Below are positions 10,497-23,032 of a DNA stretch of 64,000 bases, piece after piece (the first letter of the stretch is position 1; each line of letters begins with the position of its first letter). Both the position numbers and the translations under genes were made by a program. Under the pieces are notes generated by a model. The model did not search any database. It was not told the DNA's origin and saw nothing but the letters and a program-made list of their open reading frames with translations. The stretch is from Ciona intestinalis (Eukaryota > Chordata > Ascidiacea > Phlebobranchia > Cionidae), in assembly GCF_000224145.3 (NCBI RefSeq), contig NC_020171.2, forward strand, positions 5,051-69,050, given 5' to 3'.

Positions 10497-12310
10497 AAAT
10501 ATATTAACAGTTTATATTATAAGTGTAATATTATCTGAAAAGCTTTGTTCTTTCTAAAAAGATAAAGTGAAATCAAAGTTATAAATAAATTGTTGTACTA
10601 ACTGTAACACTCCAGCACTGTGGTTCACTAATTGGTTGCTCTTTTTATAAGTAACAGATACCAGGTTTGATACTCGATGTTGCTAACAATTTGTTTGCTT
10701 GCTGGGTGCTTGGGCAAGCCAGTGATCCATATTTTTGCTTAAAAACTGTCAAAACCCCCCAAAAAATTACCAACAGACGTTACATACCTGATACGTCAAT
10801 CGATATGTGCCCCATAATCATAATTTACCTAGTTCATTAGGTTTGTAGTGTACTTTATTTGTTATTAAAAAATAACCATGGTAAATTGGTATAAATATTA
10901 AGACATATTGCTGTAAATCTATTCTATTTTATGTGGGTGAGGTCTCGCAGCGTGACCCACCATGAGTCCTATGCAGTTAATACGAATATAAAGCCCTGAG
11001 CTATTAAACATATTTATTTAATACAACAAATATAATACAATCAAGTAGTTCCTTTCACTAATTTTTAAAGGTAAAAAAATAACAGCATTTTAATCTGTCT
11101 ACAAAAACAACGCATCAAAACAACGTACCCACAACACACTCGTCCAGTGTTTATCCGTACACTGCGCCGCGCAAGTCGCAACGATAACAAAACGTTTGTA
11201 CAGTAAGTAAACCATAAAACCATATAAGAGCGCAGTCTGAAAGTGGCCGTTCTTCGTCCGACCATGCACAAAAAATTTATATCAGAAAACCGGGGGAAAT
11301 TTAGCAAATTTATTTATTTTTTTGACACAATTTTACATAACGTGGTAATCAATGCTTAAAACTATCTAGCAATACAACGCACATATAGGAATAATAATAA
11401 CTAGGGCATTTTTGGATAAGGTTGTACGAAATATATCAACTGCCAGACCCAATGGCCAATCAAATACCTCATAATAAATACGCACATAACATATATACCG
11501 TTATACGTGTTACGTACACTATACGCTAACAACAACGAAAATTACTCTAGCCAAAACACTTTTCATGTTTGTCACTTACCCAATGTATAACAAATATTAT
11601 TTGCTAATTACAAAGAAATAAGCGTGGGTACAACCGTTGCGTAGCCCTATTTAACTTCCGTGACACACACAGAAAACTTAATTTAACCGGTTGTACGATT
11701 ACGATAATCATGGCTGGTTATCGAGACACCCTTACTATGTTTAAAATAGATTTTATTCATCGACAATTCTGAATCATACAAGCAGGGCTCTTCATGTACG
11801 CCCAATTTATTCCGCTTTTAGGCAAGGTACTTATATAAGAAGGTTTTAAACAGAATGTAATCAGTGCCGTTTTGGGGCAAACTGCATATCCTTGTAATCA
11901 GGCTTGCTGTCGTGAGAGTTTAAGATGCAAACTATTTTTGTGTGACCGTATATTCTAGTTATCCTGTAAAGTAGCCGTAATACAAAGAATGAAAGAATTA
12001 AATTTTACTGAAAATAAGTTTAAGATTTTTATATTGTTTTTTTGTTAATATCGCGAAAGCATCAAAACTTGCTAGAATACAGCATTAGGGTAGTCTGCGT
12101 TCACATTAGCTTAGCGTAGCCTGTTATGAGCCCCGAGGCACTAATTTCAGTTGTTTCAGTCAAACCGTAGCAAATTTACACCATAGGGTATTATAAGTAT
12201 AGTTGCTTCAGTTTTAATGTGTATTTTTGAGACTCTATAAAATGTTACATAAAATATTTATATTTAAAATAGCGTAAAATTAATTATAAACCGTGGAAAT
12301 TTGTTGTATA
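10497..12310. other. Divergent intergenic region
   Basis: Lies between ARL15 (minus) and gene A (plus). It holds an old SINE-like relic at about 10590-10770 (CAGCACTGTGGTTCACTAATTGG) and a TATA-like CTATAAAA at 12235 before gene A. Otherwise nothing coding was seen. Confidence 0.6.
12235..12242 (+). promoter_or_regulatory. Candidate TATA box of gene A
   Basis: CTATAAAA lies 76 bases before the first ATG of gene A. The upstream motif shared by copies C, D and E was not found here. Confidence 0.4.
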
Positions 12311-13356
12311 ATGTTTAGTTATGTCCTAAAAGTATTTTATCTTGTTTCGTTTTTAGCATTATGTAAAGGTAAGGTTATTAACATTTACTTTATGCTAAAT
12401 TAACGTATGGGTGCTTCTATTATCCATATCAAATTAGTTGTTACTTAATTGAGCATATATACAAACTTAATTACGGGAAAAAATGTCCGATAGGTGGCGC
12501 TAAAGTTCAATTTTTATTTAGGCTGTCGTCGAGTCGTTTTTAACAGCAAAGAAGGGAATGCGGTTTTGTACAACAGTACTGCTGTATTGCGAGCCCATAT
12601 GTCTGAATGCATATACAACATTACCTACAATGTAAGTTAAAGTTTTAAATGAATAAATGTCATTAAAATATACGTGCCGATAGAACACTAAATTTTTGGA
12701 CATTAGATCACCACTAGATAGAAGCGATTACTGCTATGGTCTTGCCCACTATAAAAGCTCATATTTCCAATGCAAGACTCTCGAATCCATTTATTCTTTT
12801 GTTATACTAAGCGAGTTAAGGTGGCTGTACACAGTATCCGGCATGCGAATTTGCTTGCGAAATCGTATGCAAACCCATTACCGAGTTCCGCATGCGGCAG
12901 CGAATCCGGACAAAACAGACAAAACGGACGAATTCCGGATAATGTGTACAGCCTTTATGTGGCGCTAGAGACTTTCGTGATCTCTTCGACTAGGCCGTTT
13001 GGTCGTGGGCCGATTAGGCAAAGGCAGTTCAAGTATTTTATTTTTTAACTTGCTTGTACAAAACAAAGCCTATGCTATTTATGACTTCCTCATTATACAA
13101 AGTGTCCAACTTTGTAATATTTTGTTACTTTTTCGCTAATCTTAAATGTTTCGTGAACATTGTATTTAAAAATACGTTTAACTACAAAAAACAATTATAT
13201 ATACTACGTTAATCATAGAAACAGGATATTAGAACTCAAACACGCTATATTATTGTTTACACAGAGAGTATTTCCTGTTCTTGACGTTCATTCCATCGTA
13301 GATTTCAGTATTCTTCATATCACGTGGTTTAACGACACGGCTGAGCAATTTTGCAG
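12311..13356 (+). CDS. Gene A, 5' exons: signal peptide and CUB-like module
   Basis: Three exons join cleanly: 12311-12368 (signal peptide MFSYVLKVFYLVSFLALCK), 12522-12631 and 13265-13356. After the signal peptide they read GCRRVVFNSKEGNAVLYN, then ECIYNITYN, then VDFSILHITWFNDTAEQFC. The spacing of Cys and the alternating hydrophobic residues resemble the first half of a CUB domain, but the match is by eye only. The last exon ends in phase 2 while the next confident exon (15724) needs phase 1, so at least one exon between 13357 and 15720 was not found, or these exons form a separate short gene. I favour one gene, because nothing else on the plus strand supplies a signal peptide for gene A. 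Confidence 0.55.
12828..12952 (+). mobile_element. Harbinger-like MITE, copy 2
   Basis: AGGTGGCTGTACACAGTATC on the left after TTA; the right end (GGATAATGTGTACAGCC, then TTTA) has lost the outermost ACC. In the intron between gene A 5' exons 2 and 3. Confidence 0.8.
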
Positions 13357-13472
13357 GTATATGCGATTAATGTATATAGCCGTCAGCACACAATTCGATA
13401 TTTAAAGCCTTAAATATATATAATCTTTAAATGTCACTTATATTCCTAATACATGGCAACAGCAAACGTTAT

Positions 13473-13545
13473 AATATGGGGTAAGATAGGACATGTTCTC
13501 ATTCTTTTTTCTCGTACCATTCACCGCAGTAAACTAAAAATGTTA
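13473..13545 (+). mobile_element. M1 MITE fragment
   Basis: Left half only (TATGGGGTAAGATAGGACAT), gene A 5' region. Confidence 0.65.
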
Positions 13546-13589
13546 CAAACTTGTATGACTGTTAACCCAGAAATATTTAAACATGTATA

Positions 13590-13783
13590 TAGTGGGTAGG
13601 GGGAAGATGGGACACCTTTAGCACATAACATCTAAACATCGTGATCGTGTTTTAAACAATTAACAAAGGTCTATGGGAGTCGTGAGAATACGGTTTTATA
13701 ATTCTTTGAATGTTCTTTGTTTACTACCAAATGAGACGAGAAAATTGAATTAAAAGGTGTCTCGTCTTCCCCCATCCTACTAT
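13590..13783 (-). mobile_element. M1 MITE
   Basis: Complete, both inverted repeats clear. Confidence 0.85.
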
Positions 13784-14520
13784 ATTTATCCCACATGGCG
13801 GGGTAACGACGCAGTCGTCGATGTTTATAAGTCGATTATTTTGATTTGGAGAAGTAACCCGATTAATGACCAATAGATTGGAGCACGATGGTTAAATAGG
13901 CATACAAACAAAGAAAATCAAAATTCTGTATATTTATCCTTTGGTTTCAATGCGATAGCTCTAACCGCTGCTAAAGCGCTGGACATAAAATGGAAATCAG
14001 ACCGTTATTACCGTGCACCATAAGACTATTATCGTATTCCAATCAAATCGGCGTTTCAAAGCCTCAAGCGGCACAAAAACAGCTTTAAAGGTATTATAAT
14101 TATACTGACCTGGAATAAAAACAAACTCATAAAATTTAGGCCTCGGTCTATGCATGTTAGCACTGCGATTAAAGCCGTGATAATAGCATATAATAGCAGA
14201 CTGTCAAATATGTTCGAATCGTTATCACTTAATTTGTTTTCATCAAACTATGCGGCCGACCATGTCAATTAATTCGGATTAAACCGTAACGCTAAGTACC
14301 AATTTAAAGTGTCGTTCGCTTATTATTAGCTTAAGCCAATGATGACATCAATAACATCTTAATGGTGTTTTCGCTCCACTTTTGGCCGTTTAAAAATGAG
14401 TCTGAACTTGACCTGGATTTCTATTCGATCTTTATTATTTTGCTGGAGCCTTCCTTTTACTCATATTTACCGTAATAATAACTAAAGTAATAAATGCATT
14501 TATATGTCATTGTTTACCAT

Positions 14521-14735
14521 TGTATAGTAGAGTGGTTAGGGCGCTCACATCGTTATACCACAAACGATAATGGTTTAATACTCGAAGCTGCTTTCAATGT
14601 GGGGTTAATGTTGCTTGGGACGGACTATTATCAATATAGAAAAAAATAAAAGGAAAAAATCGTAGGCGGGTGCGAGGTGTGTGAAATATATTACCTGTAC
14701 TGCCTGCCGTTGGCCAAACGAGGATTACAAGTTAC
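14521..14735 (+). repeat. Old SINE relic
   Basis: AGTGGTTAGGGCGCTCACAT, a B-box-like part and GTGCGAGGTGTGTGAAAT followed by GTTGGCCAAACGAGG. Strongly diverged. Confidence 0.5.
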
Positions 14736-14797
14736 ATTTAACAATGCCTGATAAATATCTAAGCTTTAATTTAATCAATGTTTTGTACTACAATATA

Positions 14798-14988
14798 AAG
14801 TGCTGTGGGGAAAGATTGGACGCCTTTAGCACACAATATCCAAACATTCTGATTGTGTTTTAAACAATAAACAACGGTCTATGGGAGTCGTGAGAATACG
14901 GTTTTATAATTCTTTGAATGTTCTTCGTTTACTACCAAATGGGACGAGAAAATAGAATGAAAAGGTGTCCCATCTCCCCTAACTATAT
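14798..14988 (-). mobile_element. M1 MITE
   Basis: Complete apart from weak outer ends. Confidence 0.8.
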
Positions 14989-15248
14989 CTATTAATCTAT
15001 ACGTGCATTTCCAAAAGGTTATCTCCGGCACGAAACACACGTTGTTGGATCAATCGCCTTGAGATTTATTTATCACGAAGGTCTCCGTACTACCAACCTG
15101 TAAGAAGATGTATTTATAGTTATCGCAGAAGAGCAACCATTAACAGGAGGGGTACGGTAACATATAAATTCTCTATCTGTTTAATGCATAAAACTGCACC
15201 ACGAAAATCGCAGGCAACTCAACACAGAAAAAAGAGATATAGTAGCAA

Positions 15249-15438
15249 TAGTATGGGGAAGATTGGACACTGTTTCATTTAATTATCTCATCCCATTTGG
15301 TAGTAAACAAAGAACATTCAAAGAATTATAAAACTGTATCCTTACGACTCCGATAAACCGTTGTTTATTGTTTAAAACACGATCAGGTTATTTGGATAAT
15401 ATGTGCCAAAGGTGTCCGGTCTTCCCCCACCCTACCAT
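15249..15438 (+). mobile_element. M1 MITE
   Basis: Complete; separated from R3 copy 2 by about 60 bases. Confidence 0.8.
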
Positions 15439-15499
15439 ATATTAAGTTGTATTCTATAAACTAAAACAGACTATATACTGTTGTATATTTCTGTAAATG

Positions 15500-15672
15500 T
15501 TTCTCCACGCTTATAGATGTAGCCTTTTTTTTTCCAATCAATTGTAAATATGTGTTTTAACTGTAGGCCCAAGCATGTTTTACCAACTGTTGTTTTGGCT
15601 TTTCGTTTTAAATATATTTAAATCTTTGCTACCGTAGTCAAAGAAACAAATAAGGTTTTTATTATATATTGT
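15500..15672 (+). repeat. R3 repeat, copy 2
   Basis: Same order of blocks (CCACGCTTATA, TTGTAAATATGTGTTTTAAC, TCTTTGCTACCGTAGTCAAA), ending about 50 bases before gene A exon 15724. Confidence 0.7.
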
Positions 15673-15723
15673 TAATAAGCATAGAAAGATTGATTTTACT
15701 AAATTACTTGTTCCTGCTTGTAG

Positions 15724-18700
15724 CACCACCACCAAAACGAGTAGAAACATCAGTGAATTCTATATCTTCGGATGAATTAGAATTGGCTAGATTTTCTAAT
15801 TGCGTCACCAATGACGTCACGTTACCTAGCAACGAGCATCAAAACTTGACATCTGTTTTGAAATTCTTTAAATTTCACTATGTGGCAGAAAACAGGTAGT
15901 AATCATATATAAGAGGGTGGGGAAAATGGGACACATTTTCATTCCGACTTTTCGTTCCATTTGGTACTAAATAAAAAACGTTAAAAAAATTTTAAACTGT
16001 ATCCCCACGTCTCCCATTTTTCATTGTTATTTGTTTAAAACACGAACAGGATGTTTGGTTATTAAGTGCTAAAGGTGTCCCATCTTACCTCAAAGTATTT
16101 TATTTGAATTGAATAACATAGCATCTTAAGCGAAATGTATTCCTTGCAGAACACTATATGTCGGATTTAAATTTTTGTTATTTACGTATTTATATAGCAC
16201 TTGTTCTCGACTATTGTTTCGTCACAACTTCATAAACAATATATTAGAACCAGATGCAAATTTTTTTTATAGTTTATTGAATTGTTCGTTTTATTTTTCT
16301 ATGCTCTATACATGTCATTAACTAGTTGTATTTTAAGGAATCGAAGACGGAACAAAGTTAACGATAATTGGAAAGAAAACATGTTTCAAATTACAAGATT
16401 AGATTCTCCGTTTTATATATCATTCATCCAATGTAAGGCTTATATTGCATTTAATATATAATAGGATAAGGGAAGACACATTTTTATTCTATTTTCTTGT
16501 CCCAATTGGTATTACACAAAGAACATTTAAAGAAATATAAAACTGTATCCTAACACGCGACCATAAACCAGTTGCATTCATTCAAACATTTAATTGCATC
16601 AAATAGTAGGGTGGAGAAAGATGGGACATCTTTTCATTTCATTTTTTTGTCTGATTTATTAGTAAACAAAAACAGTCAAAGAGTTATAAAACCATATTCT
16701 CACGACTTTCATAGACCGTTATTAATTGTTTAATAAACGGTCAGGATATTTGGTTATTACGTGTTAAAGGTGTCCCATCTCCCCCCCCCCCTACTATACT
16801 AAACAGATTTCTACTACTCTATAAACAATACTATACCTTTATCATATCATGACTGTCTTTTAGATTACATAAACTTTACAGGTTTTCTTTAATTATCCAG
16901 GTAATCAGACGCGTGATTCGATTACGGAAGTAACGGAAGAGCAAAACCACACACACTCAAATATTTTAGCCCCAAGTCCACCACCTCCTCCAAGAGTTGA
17001 CGTCAATTTAATAATACCCGAAACTCCGCCTAAAATTGCTTGCAATGTGACCGAGATAAGCATACATGGAATATTTAACGAAAGTACGTGAACTTTTGAT
17101 AAAAAAATGATTTGAAAAAAGTAAAGTAATACAAGCGGTATCATTATTAAGCAAAATTTCCAAAAACGTTGGCTGATTTAAAAACAAAATTTTGCTATTT
17201 TGTTTATATTTAAAGAGTATAGTCTAATAATACTTTTTGCATAGGCGAGGCAGTGAATACACCGCACTGTTTTGTGAACCCGTGTAACCGTGCAAGTCTG
17301 GAAGTAGCATTGTCAATGTGCGGGAACATGCCACATTGCGTGTTATATAACAGCACCTGCTATGCTAAGTATAGTAAGTATAATATAGTAAGATGGGGTA
17401 AAATGGGACACGTTTTTAGTCTGTTTTCTTGTCCTATTTGGTAGTAAACACAGAACTTTCAAAGAATTATAAAACCATATTCTCACGACTCACATAAACT
17501 TAAAGCTTAAAACACGATCCGAATATTTAGATTTTATGTGCTAAAAGTGTCCCGCCTTCCTCAACCCAACTATATTACAATGACCATGCAATGTTTTTAA
17601 AGCATTACATACATTTCCTCACAGAATGGCCTATATCACAAAAAAACCTGAGTATAGTGAATGGTGTTAGACGGGACATTGTTATTATCTTTTCTTGTCA
17701 CATATGGTAGTAAACGATTTTTTTCAGATTTAAACAACCCTTTCCCCGCGACTCAAAAAGAGAATTATTAATTGTTTAAAACACGATTAAACAGATTTGG
17801 TGCTTATGGTATTCAATCTTACTCCACAGTATATTATATTATATTCTGCTAATCATGTTGCTTTGTTTGTTGCAGTTCCTGTACAGCCAGTCTCTCAATT
17901 CGATCAGTTTCTTGCCGCTTATCTGACTTCTACACAACTAGTTACGTCACCAATCGTTCACGAAACCGATAATCGTAACTTAGTTTTAGGTAAGTGATTA
18001 TTTTTAAGTAAGTTCGTATTAAATTTCATTCTTTAGTGTGTTTTCAAGTAAAAACGAACGCATGATTTATCCAGAAAATTATGGCTAAAACAAGGAAAGG
18101 TTATAAGCAGAAATATGCGTAAAATGTAACCGCTCTAAAAATTCCGAAATCATTGTACATTGTAAACACAGTATTCAAATTTAGGTGGACTTCCATTTTT
18201 GTTCCCACCTCAACAATGCTCTGTATTTCCACACAACTGTGCAATCGATCTAGGTAACATCATGGCTTTACTAGAACCACCAGTGGACGTGCCTTACTGC
18301 CAAAGGTAATTTTTTAATTCACGCAATAGAGCCAGCATACGATTGTGTTTTTGTGCTTTATAATTACGATTGTATTTTCATACGTTTATTTTTTTCATAC
18401 TCATACGATTTTATTTTTGTGCTTTATAATCTCCTGCTATGCATGTTTTATGGAGATGCTGTTTTTTAGGTTAAGGTTTAGTATAGCGGCCTATATAGGG
18501 TGTGGGAAGATGGGAAACTTTTTCTTTTTATTTTCTCGTCCAATTTGACAGTAAAAAAAAGAATATTCAAAAAATTATAAAACCGTATCTTCACGACTTC
18601 ATTAGACCGTTGTTAATTGTTTAAAACACGATCAGGTTATTTAAGTAAAAGTTTCCACTTGCGAAGTAAAAGTTTCCACGAAAAAAGAAATCGCATACAG

Positions 18701-21700
18701 TTTGTGACGTCATCGCTATCGAAAATGCGGGAAACACGAAGCCCGTTTTTCCAAAAACTACTGAGTCATGCACTGATATTTTGTTACGAAATTCGAATTT
18801 AAGTTTGAAATATTTGATTACAACGAGTTTTAGAACAAGATTTCTAAAGTGATTCCTAGAAAATATAGATAAATTGTTTAAAAATGGGGTAAATTTGCTT
18901 AGTTTTTATATATAAGCTGGAGAAAGATGGGACACCTTATTATTCTATTTTTTCGCCACATTTGGTAGTAAACAAAGAAAATTTAAATAATTATCATACC
19001 GTATCCCCACGACTCGTATGGACCGTTGTTAATTGTTTAAAATACGATCAGGATATTTGGATAGTGTGTGCTGAAGGTGTCCCATCTTCCCCCACCTTAC
19101 TATACTATTATTTTATTAGCATTAAATTACTTAGACACAATGTCAACAAGTTTAAAAGCGTGGGAAATGAATTAGAAACACAATTTTAATTTCACTTAAT
19201 ATGCGGTAATTGCGGATGATGCTATAACTGTGTGTGCGATTATTTCTTGTACAGATTCAAGCGCATACCAACAGGGTAAACGGTTAATTAAGCTTCTATA
19301 TTGGATGTATTTACTGGGCCAACGTATTTGCTAATTATGCAACCGCGTGCTTTCTAATTATAAATTTTCAAAGGGCCAATTTCCTTCGCTGCAAATTAAT
19401 CATCATTTAAACGTGCCGGCATTTTAAGATTACTATCTGATCACAAGCGCGTCGAATTTTAAACTCGGCAGTTTTGCGGTTTTTAGTGATTACATGTACG
19501 TGACGATGTTCTGTCTGGTAATTACCGTCGTATAGAAATGGCTGTGTTTTGCCCTAAATCGGCTCCACAAGCGTGCTTCCCCACTGCTGTGCCATTGCGT
19601 GTGCGCCCGGCATTCTAAAGATAGGCGCCCGCTGTACTTTTTATTGTGTCGTGACGTAAGAAGCAATCACACCGTGCCTCCCTCGCGCGTCACCGTCGAC
19701 CGACGACATAATACGGTATATGACGTCACAGTCACAAAAACAATCCGACTTAGTAGCAAGAACAGCAGTTAAATATCGCTGCGAAACGAAAATAAACAAA
19801 ATAAGAAGAAAATAATAGGAAATCTTAGTCGCTTGTGAACGTGATCATTTGGCCGAAGGCAAATTTAGAGACGGTACCGGTACCTTCGGATTAGCAATGC
19901 CTTGTATTTTTTGCAGAATCGCATGTAATCCTGCGAACCCATCACTTGAATCAGATCAATTTGGTTGTCATTCTCAACCCGGCTGCTACTTTGACCTTGA
20001 GCTTTCCACTTTAAGACGAAGTATTGGTTACACCGTATTATCGACTGTCCCCATATGCCACTTCGTCATAAGAAACCAGAAATTTCAGCAACTTGCAACT
20101 GACTATACTACATCTGTAAGCGTTGGAATTTTTATGTTTTCAAAACAGCAATAACTATAGTAGGGTTGGGTAAGATGGGACCTGTTTTCATTCTCTTTTA
20201 TCGTCATATTTAGCACTACACAAAGAACGTTAACTTTACAATAACCATGTCCACACAATTCTTAAGTTGCGTTACTAATTGTTAAAACCACGAATAGAAA
20301 ATATGAACTTATTTAATCTAACGGTATACCAATCTGACCCCATAATACTTTAGTTTATACAATGAAACAGTTTATTACAGTTAACTTGTTATTCCAGAAA
20401 AACGCCTCGTGGTCAAGCATTCACACACGGTGCTTTATAAACCAAAACAACGCTTCAATCATGGCGCCACCAATCGGATGTTCCATGCTTATTTTTATGA
20501 AGTATTATGGAATCAATATGCGTATGTTAGGTTGGACAGGTAATAAAGCGTACCTTAAGCTGTATGCTTTATAATAACAAAACCTATTGCTTTATCCGCC
20601 TATAGTCATGTTGCAAGTCGGGACAACGAGGCGCCTATATAGGGTGGAATAGATAGAACACCTTTTTATTCTATTCCTCGTCCAATTTGGTAGTAAACAA
20701 AGAACATTCAAAAAATTAACAAACCGTATCTTCACGACTCCCATAGACTGTTGTTATTGGTTTAAAATACGAATATGATATTTGGATATCATGTGCTAAA
20801 CGTGTCCCGTCTTAACCCACCGTAGTATATAAATACTCTTTATTTTGCAGGCATTACTGCGAACGAATGTACCCTTATTAACGGTTGCTATTTAGAAGGC
20901 GAAGGCTGTTTTTACCCAGGAAATCCGCGGAGCATTGAAATAGCTGCACAAAACGATTTGTTCAAGCGAAAAATTCATTTTCCTCCCGATGTTTATGGAC
21001 AAGCAAAATGCGCAAACTTTGACGTAACTTATGATCACGGGGCTAATCTTGACGCCTACCACCGATGTAAACAATTAGGGTGTACGGTGGATTCGTTAGT
21101 TTACATCGAAGAGTCTGTACAGTTCGATCTTATGCATATGATGGTGCGATCTGTTGCTCCACATATTCAACAACGGTTTTGGGACTTAGTACATAGCGGT
21201 AACATTTCTGCGCACAACTGGAAGAGCTCGTTACGGAAATTAAGCACCTGTCTAGGAGAACAAAACCAGTATAATGTTCAAAGCAACAGGCCCAGCGACT
21301 TGGGACTTTTGAAGGTTAAATTATCCTTGAGACCAAGTTGGTATCTAATGTATTCAATACCTGGTTACACTGCTAGTCAACGAACGCTACCACTTTGCCC
21401 GTATCGTAATTATAACTTTGGGATCGTTTCTCTTAAAGGGTCATTTACAGCTTGCTGCGAGACATATGCCTGCTACACCCCTAAACGTCATATACGTACA
21501 TCTTACTCTGGGATAGCGAACTATTGGTCTGCTTGGTCGGAGTATGGAATATGCTCTGTTTCTTGTGGGGGCGGAATACAAAGCCGTATACGTCGGTGCG
21601 TACGGTTCCGGGGCAAGCAATGCAACTTAACTGGCGAAAGAAACAATCATAAAGCGTGTAATACGCATTCGTGTCCATTATTTAGCCATTGGAATATTTG

Positions 21701-22151
21701 GGCTTCGTGTTCTGTTGCTTGCGGAGGTGGAACGCAAACCAGAACCCGTCTTTGCTTACCTGAAGGTAGCACCTGTTCAGATGACGCTCAAGGCGGAGCT
21801 TCTCAATCAAGACCTTGCCAAACTGGCAACTGCGCAACTGTTAGCGATTGGAGTGAATTTAGCGAGTGTGACGTGCATTGTGGACACGGTATAGCTACAA
21901 GCACAAGAACATGTTCAAGCCAAGGTGCATACGGATGCCCTGTACTTACGCGGACACGGCGCTGTGAAATATTTTGCGGGGTAGTGCACAAAGAAAATGG
22001 GCCATGTCTGCCCTATCCGTCGTGCACACGTGAAATTCGCAAGCGGTGTGTGTATGCACATGGCCCAGGACACTGCTCAGGCATGCATAATGAAACTGAA
22101 CGATGTTACCTCGGAAGAATGTGTTTTCTATGTGTTTTTGGTAACTGTTGA
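15724..22151 (+). CDS. Gene A, main body: divergent trefoil/TSP1 secreted protein
   Basis: Exons 15724-15895, 16338-16432, 16901-17083, 17245-17373, 17876-17989, 18185-18305, 19917-20115, 20398-20539 and 20851-22151 all join in phase. The first three encode an A-specific stretch with a Pro-run, ending in CNVTEISIHGIFNE, which matches the second module of C-E. The exon at 17245 (HCFVNPCN, ending CYAKYS) and the one at 18185 (ending DVPYCQR) match C-E exons 3 and 5, but A lacks their Gly-rich spacer. Exons 19917 and 20398 are P-type-like modules (QPGCYFDLEL, PIGCSMLIFM). The last exon has a further Cys module (CKQLGCTVD) and three TSP1 repeats with W-x-x-W/CSVSCGGG signatures. AATAAA lies 14 bases after the stop. 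Likely secreted matrix or mucus protein; partner unknown. Confidence 0.85.
15911..16095 (+). mobile_element. M1 MITE
   Basis: Gene A intron after exon 15724-15895, starting 15 bases after the donor. Confidence 0.8.
16459..16575 (+). mobile_element. M1 MITE, truncated right side
   Basis: Left part and middle present; right arm absent. The next M1 copy starts about 30 bases on. Confidence 0.7.
16604..16797 (+). mobile_element. M1 MITE
   Basis: Complete, with a run of ten or more C in the right arm. Confidence 0.85.
17386..17574 (+). mobile_element. M1 MITE
   Basis: Complete, starting 13 bases after the donor of gene A exon 17245-17373. Confidence 0.8.
17653..17835 (+). mobile_element. M1 MITE
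   Basis: Variant with the TTACTCCACAGTATA right end, close to the acceptor at 17876. Confidence 0.7.
18493..18642 (+). mobile_element. M1 MITE, truncated right side
   Basis: Left arm and middle are present; breaks off after ACACGATCAGGTTATTT. Confidence 0.75.
18911..19104 (+). mobile_element. M1 MITE
   Basis: Complete, in the long gene A intron 18306-19916. Confidence 0.8.
20158..20350 (+). mobile_element. M1 MITE, eroded right end
   Basis: Gene A intron 20116-20397, which it almost fills. Confidence 0.75.
20637..20829 (+). mobile_element. M1 MITE
   Basis: Ends about 20 bases before the acceptor of the last gene A exon. Confidence 0.8.
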
Positions 22152-23032
22152 AATCGAATTTTACAATAAAATGAAAACTGTTATATATATATACACTTGC
22201 CAATTTGAATGCCCGTATATAGATAGCGAAGGAAAGGTTAAAAAAGCGTGACTAAAGCATTTGAGTCACTCTTGTCTTTGAAAGATTTGTCAGATAAAAC
22301 CCAGGTGTATTTTTTACTAGTCTGTTTTCGCTGCTGTAAGTAATTGCATAATTACAATAATAAACGTAAAGAGAAACGCCTCGTGACGTAGTGTATACGC
22401 AAACTGCTCATACGCATTACGCCCTTGACGTCAGAGGCACGTCGTGAAATTATCACGTACTTTTCAGATCAGTCTTGACTGCAGACATATTGGCCCCAGG
22501 GCATAAACGAAACAACTGCGATATTCGGTTCCTTTTTATATTTTAACTTTTGTTTCTGACTAGTAAAATTTTACGAACTATTTAAATCTTAATATATAGT
22601 AGGGTGGGGGAAGACGGGACACCTTTAGCACATAATATCTAAATATCCTAATCGTTTTTTTTAAACAATTAACAACGATCTATTGAAGTCGTAAGAATAC
22701 GGTTTAACAATTCTTTGAATGTTCTTTGTTTACTACAAAATGGGACGAGAAAATAGAATGAAAAGATGTCGCATCTTCCCCTACCCTACTATACAATTTT
22801 CACTTATGTCTGAAAACTTTTGTTTGTAAAGCTCAGTCGTACTAGTATGACTGTTATCCCATGCAAACACATGGAAAACCAAAATCAAAAAGTCGCAAAT
22901 TCATTAACTGCAGCCGTATTAGTAGGATGTGACTTGATCTGTAGCTTATACTTGTTAGCTTGTACATGTTTATTAGATATTTTGGTGACTTTAAATATTT
23001 AACGCAATTAGTTGAATATTTAACGCAATTAG
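22152..23032. other. Spacer between gene A and cassette B
   Basis: Contains the gene A poly(A) signal (AATAAA, 22165-22170) and an M1 copy. I searched it for signal-peptide, Gly-rich or first trefoil exons like those of C-E and saw none, so cassette B has no visible 5' half here. Confidence 0.7.
22597..22793 (-). mobile_element. M1 MITE
   Basis: Complete, spacer between A and B. Confidence 0.85.

Noticed and set aside
11065-11307. Minus-strand ORF of 80 codons upstream of ARL15
   Set aside because: No splice signals, no recognisable residues, AT-rich flank; most likely random.
15001-15200. Candidate missing gene A exons near 15019 and 15141
   Set aside because: One reads plausibly (NTRCWINRLEIYLS) but does not give the phase needed by exon 15724; a 23-base alternative has a weak donor. 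Neither can be supported without cDNA.
22820-23002. ORF with a hydrophobic end (LVGCDLICSLYLLACTCLL) as a possible signal-peptide exon for cassette B
   Set aside because: The hydrophobic part is at the end and not the start, there is no donor in the right phase, and it resembles none of the signal-peptide exons of C-E.
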